From assembly GCA_964354365.1 (NCBI GenBank), contig CAYGZM010000034.1, positions 1-30,501 on the forward strand: a stretch of 30,501 bases of DNA, given 5' to 3'. The notes under the pieces were generated by a model. That model had not been told where the DNA came from and made no database searches. It saw only the letters and a program-made list of their open reading frames with translations. Below are positions 23,651 through 30,501 of the stretch, one piece after another (positions within the stretch are counted from its first letter, which is position 1; every line of letters starts with the position of its first letter). Source of the DNA: CAYGZM01 sp964354365 (GTDB lineage Bacteria > Planctomycetota > Phycisphaerae > Sedimentisphaerales > Anaerobacaceae). The translations under genes were made by a program, and so were the position numbers.

Positions 23651-23862
23651 AGAGCGGGTGGTTGGCCACCAGATGATAGAAAGACGTAGAGAAAAGGCGT
23701 TTTCGGGAAGAATTCGCTTGACTTTGCGCGTGAGTTCCGGTACGTTGAGTATATGTAAGGTGCCGAGAAACGGGTGAGTGGAAGTTGTCTCGCCGCCTTC
23801 ACTGGTCAATTCTGCGGCTTCATATCTGAGAAGGGACGGGCATCTTCTGAAAGGATGGCGAG

Positions 23863-25215
23863 ATGAAAAAGGCAATGTTGGCAGCGTTTGTCGCGGTGTA
23901 TGTACTCATCGCAGGGCAGGCAAATGCAGATTTCGTTTGGGGGACGCCTGTTAATCTTGGGCCGAGCGTCAACAGTTCGTATGGCGAGCATGGTGTTTGC
24001 ATCTCGGCTGACGGGCTGGAGTTCTATTTTGTGTCCGACCGGCCCGGCGGGTATGGGGGTTACGACCTGTGGGTCAGGAAACGGGCAACCGTAGAAGACG
24101 ACTGGGGCAGTCCGGTGAACGCTGGATCGCCTCCCAACTCGCAATACAGCTACTGGGAGCCAAGTATCTCAGCGGATGGTCTGTCGCTCTACTTTTCCGA
24201 CGGCCACGCACCCCAGTTCGGCAACCCCTTGCCTGGCGGATTTAATGGTGATGGCGAGATATGGATGCTCGCGCGGGAAACGGTCAACGATGCCTGGGGC
24301 GCGCCGGTGAATATCGGGCTGGCGGTGAATAGCGAGCATGCAGTCTCTCCGAGCCTCTTGGCAGACGGGCTATCGCTTTACTTTCAGTCCCACCGACCCG
24401 GTCATATAGGAGAGCACTGCGACATAATGGTGGCGACGCGAGCGACGACGTCCGATCCCTTTGGATCCCCGGGTTTTCTCAGGAACGTCAACAGTGCTGA
24501 CGGTGAATGGATGCCTGATATCTCGGCTGATGGCTGCACGCTTTTTTTCAGTCGCAGCACCTGCACCCAGCTTTGGATGGCAAGACGGGCGACAATACAC
24601 GATGATTTCGGCCTCCCGGTGAAACTACCGGCACAGATCAACTTGGCCTGTACCAACGCATCTCCGACCCTTTCAGCCGACGGCCGGACTCTCTACTTCG
24701 GTTCTGACCGAGCAGGCGGGATCGGTAGCTACGACCTCTGGCAGGTGTCAATTACCGTAATCGTTGACTTCAACGGCGACGAAATTGTGAACCTTAAAGA
24801 TTTTGCCAGACTTGCTCGATACTGGAGACAAAACCAGGCTGCAGTTGACATCGGTCCGACACCTCTCGGAGACGGCAGAATTGATTTTAGAGATCTTGCC
24901 GTGTTTGCCGAACACTTCCGCTTAGGCGGGCGACCATTTCCGGCGAGCAATCCCAATCCAGGCGACGGTTCAACGGGCATCAGCACCACTGCCTTTTTGA
25001 GCTGGACTCCCGGAGATGGGGCGGAATCTCACGAGGTCTATTTCGGGACAACCTACCCACTGCCATTAGTGAGCACTGAAGCAGACACCACGTATGCTCC
25101 CCCTGTTATGGCCAAAAACACCACCTACTACTGGCGTATCGATGAAGTCAACAGCAAGGGCAAGACCGCCGGCCAGACCTGGAGCTTCATAACTGAGACT
25201 GGAGGAACAAGATGA
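23863..25215 (+). CDS. Secreted PD40 beta-propeller with dockerin-like and Fn3-like domains
   Basis: A 450-aa protein with an AAGGA site 8 nt before the ATG and a signal peptide (about 1-23, ending in ANA). Five PD40/TolB-type propeller repeats follow (about 24-300), each with a (S/P)(S/T)(I/L)SADGL-x-LYF-x-SDRPGG-x-G-x-YD(I/L)W pattern. A dockerin-like Ca-binding pair comes next (about 305-350, DFNGDEIVNLKDFARLARYW and DGRIDFRDLAVFAEHF). A C-terminal Fn3-like domain (about 360-447) ends in TYYWRIDEVNSKGKTAGQTW. No enzyme motif is visible; such proteins are probably scaffolds or binding proteins at the cell surface. Confidence 0.85.
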   Translation: MKKAMLAAFVAVYVLIAGQANADFVWGTPVNLGPSVNSSYGEHGVCISADGLEFYFVSDRPGGYGGYDLWVRKRATVEDDWGSPVNAGSPPNSQYSYWEPSISADGLSLYFSDGHAPQFGNPLPGGFNGDGEIWMLARETVNDAWGAPVNIGLAVNSEHAVSPSLLADGLSLYFQSHRPGHIGEHCDIMVATRATTSDPFGSPGFLRNVNSADGEWMPDISADGCTLFFSRSTCTQLWMARRATIHDDFGLPVKLPAQINLACTNASPTLSADGRTLYFGSDRAGGIGSYDLWQVSITVIVDFNGDEIVNLKDFARLARYWRQNQAAVDIGPTPLGDGRIDFRDLAVFAEHFRLGGRPFPASNPNPGDGSTGISTTAFLSWTPGDGAESHEVYFGTTYPLPLVSTEADTTYAPPVMAKNTTYYWRIDEVNSKGKTAGQTWSFITETGGTR

Positions 25216-25325
25216 GTATCCAGAATGGTGCTCGGCGACGGGGCTTGTTTAGCGATATGGTATTTGGGGCTGAGGCAAAGTGTCGTTAGACTGGCGGGCG
25301 GTGCGCCGTTGTGGGAGGCGGATAG

Positions 25326-26210
25326 TCAGGGTGTGTTTCGTTTTCGCTCGGCGTCTGTGGCCTGTTTTAGTATTTTTTTCTCTCGTCGCGTGAGGCTGTG
25401 GATGCCTTGCGTGTGGACCTTCTCGAGTATTTCGTCAAGCTCGGCCTGGAGGCTGCGCTGCGTGGCTGCCTTGCTCTGCCGGAGGCGGGTCTCGAGCTTG
25501 TATCGCAATGCCTCTCGCCATCTCTGCGAGACTACATAAGCTGCTCCGGCAGCCATACCGGCCAGGTGCGCCGCATCGCCGCCGGCGTTCTGCCCAACCA
25601 TAATCAGGCTGGCAAGATACACAAGGGTCAGGATGACTGCGGCGGTCCTTATGGGCACCGGAAACACAATGAAGAACACGACAAAGTGCGGAAAGAGGAT
25701 GGCGCAGGCAGCGAGCATTCCGAGTATTGCGCCGGAGGCCCCTATCATAGGCAGCGGCTGCAAGAAGCCGACCGCCACGAGCAGGATGTAAAACAAAGCT
25801 CCGGCGACACCGCAGGAGAGATAGAATATCAGGAATCGTTTGCCGCCCCAGTGCTGTTCGAGCGTCGGGCCGAGGAAGAACAGGCCCAGCATGTTGAAGA
25901 GTACGTGCATGACGCTGCCGTGCAGGAATTGATAGGTTATGAGCCTCCAGACCTGAAGCATGGCGCCGAGCGAGTACGGGAAAACGGAGAACCATCTGTC
26001 GAGGTCATTGACGGGAATCGGGCCGGCTGGGGTATCAACGAATGTGCTCTTGTGAAAAATGATTATGCCGCCGAAGAAAATGACGACGTTGGCGGCGATT
26101 ATTGCCTTGACGACCGGCGTAAGCTGCGGCAATCCGATCCGCATGCGCGGGGCGTAGCGGTGTTCCGACTGAAAGTCGGATTGGGTATAGTCTCTATCGT
26201 ATAGTCCCAT
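25326..26210 (-). CDS. Rhomboid-family intramembrane serine protease
   Basis: A 294-aa multi-pass membrane protein. The rhomboid core keeps HGSVMHVLFNMLGL (about 97-110, with Asn106 as oxyanion residue), the catalytic serine in GASG (Ser159) and the catalytic histidine in GDAAHLAG (His215). It cuts substrate transmembrane helices within the membrane; targets are unknown here. A soluble C-terminal tail (about 228-294) has EILEKVHTQGIHSLTRREKK, a small helical domain found at the end of many bacterial rhomboids. The start at 26210 has AGGAAG upstream. The gene converges with the PD40/dockerin gene at 25215, and its stop is 110 bp away. Confidence 0.92.
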   Translation of the reverse strand: MGLYDRDYTQSDFQSEHRYAPRMRIGLPQLTPVVKAIIAANVVIFFGGIIIFHKSTFVDTPAGPIPVNDLDRWFSVFPYSLGAMLQVWRLITYQFLHGSVMHVLFNMLGLFFLGPTLEQHWGGKRFLIFYLSCGVAGALFYILLVAVGFLQPLPMIGASGAILGMLAACAILFPHFVVFFIVFPVPIRTAAVILTLVYLASLIMVGQNAGGDAAHLAGMAAGAAYVVSQRWREALRYKLETRLRQSKAATQRSLQAELDEILEKVHTQGIHSLTRREKKILKQATDAERKRNTP

Positions 26211-26270
26211 AGTGCCGTTCTTCCTGGCAGCCTTAACGAAATAAGGTTCTGACTAACGCCGCAACTCTGG

Positions 26271-26290
26271 ATTCCCGCGTTCGCGGGAAC
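26271..26290. repeat. Short palindrome TTCCCGCG/CGCGGGAA
   Basis: An 8-bp stem with a 2-nt loop (26272-26289), related to those at 6664 and 21422. Confidence 0.65.
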
Positions 26291-26327
26291 GACGGAAGGC
26301 GAAATTCCTTTTTATTAGACGCTTGCC

Positions 26328-26460
26328 CTGTTGAAAAGTCCAAGGTCAGGTCATTCCGAGCGGAGGCCCTTGGGGCCGAAGTCGAGGAATCTATTAAAAA
26401 ACAGATTTCTCGGCTCGCTCTCGGCTCGCTCGAAATGACAGTTTACAGGGTTTTCAACAG
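26328..26460. repeat. MITE-like element of 133 bp with nested inverted repeats
   Basis: The terminal arms are CTGTTGAAAA (26328-26337) and TTTTCAACAG (26451-26460), a perfect 10-bp inverted repeat. Inside, TCATTCCGAGCG and CGCTCGAAATGA pair with one mismatch. No ORF. It sits between the rhomboid gene start and the lgt stop. Confidence 0.75.
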
Positions 26461-26565
26461 AGCATTACACGCTCTCAATCTGAGTCCATCCCAACAAAGG
26501 GATATACACGGTAGTATCGGCAATCGCGCCGGAATGTGCAAATAGAAAATGGGCCAATGTTACGG

Positions 26566-27618
26566 TTAGAGGCGGGGCGGGGCGGCGCCGGCGATCTTGT
26601 CGGCTTTGATTTTCTGAAATATCGCCATCAGAACTATGCCCAGGATTACCAGATAAATGCTGAGGTTCTGTGAGATTGTGCCGCCTTTGTAAATGACATA
26701 GACTGTGCGCATCGCCCAGGGGCCGTACTCAAACGGATTATCGTCGCGGAGATATTCGATGAAGAATCGCGTGACGCCGTACAGTATGAACATCAAGGCA
26801 AACGTCTGGCCGGGCCTGGCGAGAAGCGGGCCGGATGTGGCGGATTGGCGGAGCGTTTGCGCCCTTCGCCAGAAGCCGTAGAGCAACAGACAGCAAATGC
26901 CGCCGGCGATGGATTCGTACAATTGCGTCGGGTGAACGGGCAGGGCGCGATATTTGCCTTTCGTCACCTCGTATTCCTGCTGGACGGTCAGTTCCGCCAT
27001 CGGTTTTGGGTACCATTTGCCGTCGTCCGCTACGAAGCTGAGGTATTCATCCGGCGGCAGCTTGAAGTAGGGTTCGGGCCGATTTCTTTTGGGGTCGGCG
27101 TTAATCTGGCTGTTGAAGGCAAGGGAGTTGTAGGGGAAGCGGACGCCCCAGGGCAGGAGCGTCGGCCTGCCCCAGCAGCAGCCGTTGAGGAAGCATCCGA
27201 TTCTGCCGGGCAGAAGTGCGAGCATCAGACCGATTGCGAGGACGTCGAGGTAGCGGCGGATCGGCAGATTGTAGCGCCGGGCGATAAACTTGTGATAGCA
27301 AAGATAGCCGAAGATTATGGAGATGGCGAGAATAACGCCGCCTAAAAGCTCGAGGCCGCCGTGCCAGATTGCAAAGACGTTCAGCCAGTCTCCCCGGAAC
27401 TGGTCGCGATAATGGACAACGTACTGGATGCGGGCGCCGACGACTCCGCCTATGAGCGAGTAGAGGGCGGCGTTTGTGATGAGCTGCGGGTCGGGCGTGA
27501 AGGTGCGGCTCAGGCGGCGTATGACCGTGACGGCGGCCAGAAAGCCGACGACCATCATCAGGCCGTAGCTCTTGATCGTCACTTGGGTAAACGGTATCTC
27601 GAAAAGCTCAGGATACAT
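26566..27618 (-). CDS. lgt: Prolipoprotein diacylglyceryl transferase
   Basis: A 350-aa integral membrane enzyme that transfers diacylglycerol from phosphatidylglycerol to the lipobox cysteine of preprolipoproteins, the first step of lipoprotein maturation. Diagnostic features are HGGL (86-89), the signature GRIGCFLNGCCWG (138-150) and HPTQLYE (229-235). It is longer than the E. coli enzyme because of an extra loop of about 60 residues (about 160-225) between the signature and HPTQLYE, which should face the periplasm. No strong ribosome site precedes the ATG at 27618. The order lgt then rhomboid does not look like an operon because a repeat-filled spacer separates them. Confidence 0.95.
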   Translation of the reverse strand: MYPELFEIPFTQVTIKSYGLMMVVGFLAAVTVIRRLSRTFTPDPQLITNAALYSLIGGVVGARIQYVVHYRDQFRGDWLNVFAIWHGGLELLGGVILAISIIFGYLCYHKFIARRYNLPIRRYLDVLAIGLMLALLPGRIGCFLNGCCWGRPTLLPWGVRFPYNSLAFNSQINADPKRNRPEPYFKLPPDEYLSFVADDGKWYPKPMAELTVQQEYEVTKGKYRALPVHPTQLYESIAGGICCLLLYGFWRRAQTLRQSATSGPLLARPGQTFALMFILYGVTRFFIEYLRDDNPFEYGPWAMRTVYVIYKGGTISQNLSIYLVILGIVLMAIFQKIKADKIAGAAPPRL

Positions 27619-27667
27619 TTTGGTTCGTATCTCGCATCTCGTGCTCTGTTACTCGTGACTTGATGAG

Positions 27668-27779
27668 CTGTCATTGCGAGGCCCGAAGGGCCGTGGCAAT
27701 CTCGTGGCTTCGGATGGCTGAGATTGCTTCCCCTTCGACTTCGCTCAGGGCTAAAGGCTTTGTTCGCTCGCAATGACAG
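27668..27779. repeat. MITE-like element of 112 bp with 13-bp perfect terminal repeats
   Basis: CTGTCATTGCGAG (27668-27680) and CTCGCAATGACAG (27767-27779) are exact inverted repeats. Inside lie GGCCCGAAGGGCC and GCAATCTC/GAGATTGC, so the whole folds as a cruciform or hairpin. No ORF. It lies between the panD stop and the lgt start. Confidence 0.8.
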
Positions 27780-27838
27780 AAGCTCAAAACATCTATCATA
27801 GGCCATTCGTTCTGGGATGCGCTTTTGTGTTTTCATTG

Positions 27839-28210
27839 TCATCGGCGGGCGTGCGGGTTGCGTTTGACAATTCTATTATTCTCGTCGAGAACGACAACTC
27901 TGGGCTTGTGCTTAGCCGCCTCATCGGGCGTGAAGTAGCCGAAACCCATGATGATAACGGTGTCGTTTTTTTCTATCAGGTGCGCTGAGGCGCCGAGTAT
28001 CTCGATCTGTCGGGACCCGGCCTTGGCCGGCACGGCGTACGTCTCAAGCCTGTTGCCGTTGTCAATATCCGCGATGAGGATGAACTCATAAGGCAATATC
28101 CCAGCCGCTTCGAGCAGGTCGGAGTCTATCCTGATGCTGCCCGGATAATGCAGCTTTGCCCCGGTCACTCTTGCTCGATGGAGCTTGCTCTTCAGCAACT
28201 TAATTAACAT
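27839..28210 (-). CDS. panD: Aspartate 1-decarboxylase
   Basis: A 123-aa pyruvoyl enzyme that makes beta-alanine from L-aspartate for pantothenate and coenzyme A synthesis. The Gly24-Ser25 pair in LHYPGSIRID is the self-cleavage site that creates the pyruvoyl group on Ser25; upstream SKLHRARVTGA and downstream NGNRLETYA match the family. The start at 28210 has only a weak AGGG element. It stands alone, with no other pantothenate gene beside it; a maturation factor such as PanZ is not seen. The length is normal. Confidence 0.95.
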   Translation of the reverse strand: MLIKLLKSKLHRARVTGAKLHYPGSIRIDSDLLEAAGILPYEFILIADIDNGNRLETYAVPAKAGSRQIEILGASAHLIEKNDTVIIMGFGYFTPDEAAKHKPRVVVLDENNRIVKRNPHARR

Positions 28211-28778
28211 ATCAAAGCCCTATTCCAAAGACCCAAACAGCGATTGCGATTCAGCCCAAAACCACTCCGGGTACGACCATAACACATTTGCGCATCTCTG
28301 TCAAAGGGCAATCGGTCTTATTTGCAGCCTGGACGCCTTGCGAGACGCCGAAAAGCGCCATTGCCGGCGATACGCAGGAGAACGCAAAAAAAGGGGGAAT
28401 TTTCGGCATGGTTCAATTCTGGGTGGCAGTCTCAAGCGCAGCTTGGGGATGGCAAAACTCGCAAAGCGGCGCAACCATCCCCAAATCCTTCGGATTCGAG
28501 GCTGGCACACCGTATGGAGCCACAGATAATGTAACTTGGAATCTGACGTACTTGAACCACGCCGGAATTTCCTTGACTTTTGTGTGTCCTATAATGTAAA
28601 ATGTGGATAACGTCGGTGCCATGAGGGCACAAGCAAGCGGAGATACGGAAGTTTCCCAGGTTCGAGTATAAACTCAGGCCGTGTAAGTGCGCGGATGCTG
28701 ACGGCGGGCGGTAAATCTTTGGCCGGCTCGAATGCTGTCCGCGCGACGGCCATTTATGGAGACAACGAGGAGGATGTG
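28211..28778. other. Long spacer; possible structured 5' leader of the PEP-CTERM gene
   Basis: No credible gene. A 103-codon frame at 28288-28599 has no domain pattern and no ribosome site. A TATAAT at 28590-28595 could be a -10 box for the gene at 28779, leaving a ~175-nt leader with short hairpins (GTGCC/GGCAC near 28614, AGTTT/AAACT near 28653-28676). No known riboswitch consensus was recognised. Confidence 0.35.
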
Positions 28779-29297
28779 ATGAAAAAGACAGTTTCTACGG
28801 GATTACTGCTTGTTCTCTGCCTCGGCGCAGCCGGTTTTGGCGTGCCTAAGACGCAAATCTGGTACAGCGCTGAAGAGTTGCCAGGGGGGCGATGGCAGTA
28901 CAACTACGAAGTGGCCAATATCAGCTTGACCGTGCCGATTCAGGAGTTTACGATTTGGTTTGGGTATGGGCTTTACGAAAAGCTGTCGGTGGAGACGCCG
29001 CCGGTGCTGCCACCCGGCGGCTGGGACGAGATCGTCATACAACCTGAGCCGGTGCTTGAGGATGACGGCGCTTATGATGTAAAGGCGTTGGGCGTGGGCG
29101 TAGAGATCGGCCATACGGCGGGGCCGTTCGCCGTGAGCTTCAACTGGCTGGGCGATGCTCTTGTGCCGGGTTCGCAATTTTATGAGATAATCGACCCGGA
29201 GACGCTGGAGACAATAGACTCCGGTTGGACTGTGCCAGAACCGGCGACGATCATTCTGCTTGGTCTGGGCGGAGTCGTTTTGAGAAGAAAAAAGTAA
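28779..29297 (+). CDS. Small PEP-CTERM protein
   Basis: A 172-aa secreted protein. The ATG at 28779 follows a GAGGAGG site 5-6 nt upstream; the longer frame to 28695 is not supported. A signal peptide (about 1-22) precedes a compact beta-rich domain (about 24-150), and the C-terminus is VPEPATIILLGLGGVVLRRK, the exosortase sorting tail. The domain is unassigned; the GRWQYNYEVANISLTVPIQE and VSFNWLGDAL strands look like an all-beta sandwich. Together with the protein at 14899 it implies an exosortase/EpsH-type sorting system elsewhere in the genome. Confidence 0.85.
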   Translation: MKKTVSTGLLLVLCLGAAGFGVPKTQIWYSAEELPGGRWQYNYEVANISLTVPIQEFTIWFGYGLYEKLSVETPPVLPPGGWDEIVIQPEPVLEDDGAYDVKALGVGVEIGHTAGPFAVSFNWLGDALVPGSQFYEIIDPETLETIDSGWTVPEPATIILLGLGGVVLRRKK

Positions 29298-29390
29298 CCA
29301 CAGATTGCACAGATTTCCGCACATTAAGTAGAAGTAAAAACGAGCCACAGAGATAAAGTAGGTATTAGCCACAGAGAACTCAGAGAGCCT

Positions 29391-29565
29391 GGCGCGGCCT
29401 GTGGCCGCAACCAAATCCGAAGCACTAAATCCGAAATCCGAAACAAATTCGAATCACCGAAACTCAAAATTCAAAACAAACCATAACGTCTTATTTTGAC
29501 GGTGGTTATGGCAGCCGGATTCCAATATCAAGCAGAAGAAACAAGAAGTTGAAGAATTGTAGTAC
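29391..29565 (-). repeat. Dispersed ~175-bp repeat, copy C (inverted)
   Basis: Reverse complement of copies A and B over the full length, with the same hairpin (29481-29511) and the GGCGCGGCCTGTGGCCGC end first. Its end is 81 bp before the ATG of the propeller array gene. Confidence 0.85.
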
Positions 29566-29646
29566 AGAGAAAACCAGAATTGAAAGTAGCTCAGCGGTCT
29601 CGACGCTCTCTGCGGTAAAAAAAAGAGATGAAAGAGGGATGAAAAA

Positions 29647-30489
29647 ATGAGAACGATTGGAAATCCAAAAATCTGGCTGGTGATGTTGTTGTTTATATCG
29701 TCTGGCAGAGCGTCTGGGCTTGAAAGGTGGCAAAAGACATTCGGCGGAAGCGGTTGGGACTTTGGCTATTCGGTTCAGCAGAGCACAGACGGCGGATACA
29801 TAATCGCAGGTGTGACCAATTCCTTCGGTGCAGCAGGCTTCGATGTATATCTTGTAAAGACTGATTCGTCAGGCAATCGCTTGTGGCAAAGGACATTCGG
29901 CGGAATCAATGCCGACCGGGGCCTTTCGGTTCAGCAGACCACAGACGGCGGATACATAGTCGCAGGTTATACCGATTCCTTCGGTGAAGGGGGCGATGAT
30001 GTATATCTTATAAAGACCGATTCGGCAGGCAATATCTCGTGGCAAAGGACATTCGGCGGGCGCTATATAGATGGGGGCTATTCGGTTCAGCAGACCACAG
30101 ACGGCGGATACATAATCGCAGGTTGGACCGATTCCTTCGGTGCAGGGGGCTACGATGTATATCTTATAAAGACAGACCCATCAGGAAATCTAAAGTGGCA
30201 AAAGACGTTCGGCGGAAGCGACGCTGAATATGGCTATTCGGTTCAGCAGACCACAGACCGCGGATACATAATCGCAGGTTGGACCTCTTCCTTCGGTGCA
30301 GGGGGCGATGATGTATATCTTATAAAGACCGATTCGGCAGGCAATCGCTTGTGGCAAAGGACATTCGGTGGAAGCAATTGGGACAGGGGCAATTCGGTTC
30401 AGCAGACCACAGACGGCGGATACATAATCGCAGGTGAGACCTGGTCCTCTAGTCCCAAAACAAGCGAGTTTTCCAATCGTTCGGCATAG
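29647..30489 (+). CDS. Secreted protein made of 52-residue tandem repeats
   Basis: A 280-aa protein with a GAGGG site before the ATG and a signal peptide (about 1-23). The rest is five tandem units of exactly 52 residues, W-Q-(K/R)-TFGG...G-x-SVQQTTDGGYI(I/V)AG-x-T-x-SFG-x-GG-x-D-VYL(I/V)KTD-x-(S/A)-G-N, the pattern of beta-propeller domains seen in large secreted proteins. The fifth unit breaks off after GETWSSS and the frame ends in 10 unrelated residues. Such proteins usually have more units and a C-terminal anchor or sorting domain, so I think this gene is truncated or frameshifted. Ligand unknown. Confidence 0.75.
   Translation: MRTIGNPKIWLVMLLFISSGRASGLERWQKTFGGSGWDFGYSVQQSTDGGYIIAGVTNSFGAAGFDVYLVKTDSSGNRLWQRTFGGINADRGLSVQQTTDGGYIVAGYTDSFGEGGDDVYLIKTDSAGNISWQRTFGGRYIDGGYSVQQTTDGGYIIAGWTDSFGAGGYDVYLIKTDPSGNLKWQKTFGGSDAEYGYSVQQTTDRGYIIAGWTSSFGAGGDDVYLIKTDSAGNRLWQRTFGGSNWDRGNSVQQTTDGGYIIAGETWSSSPKTSEFSNRSA
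29722..30447 (+). repeat. Tandem array with exact 156-bp period
   Basis: The word GGCGGATAC(A) starts at 29791, 29947, 30103, 30259 (one mismatch) and 30415: exactly 156 bp (52 codons) each time. Units are highly similar at DNA level, which favours recombination between them. Confidence 0.9.
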
Positions 30490-30501
30490 CGTCGTTGCGG
30501 T

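Noticed and set aside
12595..25215. Cellulosome gene cluster
   Set aside because: Dockerin-like tails are present but no cohesin, scaffoldin or carbohydrate-binding module was seen in the window.
28288..28599. 103-codon frame in the spacer after panD
   Set aside because: No ribosome site, no recognisable domain, and both strands have similar short frames, which suggests chance.
28655..28690. Possible tRNA T-arm (GGTTCGAG)
   Set aside because: The 5-bp T stem does not close and no anticodon arm or acceptor stem can be built around it.
28596..28778. c-di-GMP-I (GEMM) riboswitch in the leader
   Set aside because: The GCAAACC and GGGACGCAAAGC core elements are absent.

Overview
The window looks like a chromosomal segment of a Planctomycetota bacterium, probably of the Phycisphaerae/Sedimentisphaerales type. 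The evidence is indirect. Two secreted proteins end in PEP-CTERM sorting tails. Three loci carry dockerin-like Ca-binding repeats with no cohesin in sight. There are secreted beta-propeller, beta-helix and ceramidase-like proteins, a Tat-exported sugar-isomerase-like protein, and many short dispersed palindromes. No rRNA, tRNA or CRISPR array was recognised.

Layout. (1) 1-3430: a visibly AT-rich four-gene minus-strand operon with its own sigma70-like promoter. It encodes a 70-aa basic protein, a DNA methyltransferase with a TSPPY motif, a radical SAM enzyme overlapping it by ATGA, and a MazG-like NTP pyrophosphohydrolase candidate with a CxxC/CxC cluster. It looks horizontally acquired and is the best candidate for an undescribed DNA- or nucleotide-modification or defence cassette. 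(2) 3430-12480: repeat-rich spacer, then GC-rich core genes: a NUDIX hydrolase, a GT9 heptosyltransferase-like gene, an IS3 transposase remnant, ileS and polA. (3) 12595-17778: secreted repeat proteins (a four-repeat dockerin protein, a PEP-CTERM propeller, a putative BNR-like protein), with two small genes of unknown role in a lower-GC patch. (4) 17890-23198: a minus-strand export and degradation cluster: a ceramidase-like protein, a beta-helix protein resembling GH141, and a Tat-secreted fucose/arabinose-isomerase-fold protein. (5) 23378-25215: a dockerin remnant and a PD40/dockerin protein. (6) 25326-28210: housekeeping genes on the minus strand: rhomboid protease, lgt and panD. (7) 28779-30489: a PEP-CTERM protein and an exact 156-bp-period propeller array that ends abruptly.

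Two themes cut across the window. First, dispersed repeats are everywhere. A ~175-bp element with a conserved hairpin occurs three times. Palindromic elements resembling the ATTCCC-N8-GGGAAT type, and nested inverted-repeat elements of about 110-130 bp, fill spacers. Some have entered coding sequence: an extra ~36 residues in IleRS, a short one in the PolA linker, and the C-terminal tail plus stop codon of the ceramidase-like gene. Second, polA and the GT9 gene have well-placed -35/-10 boxes that put transcription starts at or next to the ATG, with no ribosome binding site, which suggests leaderless mRNAs.
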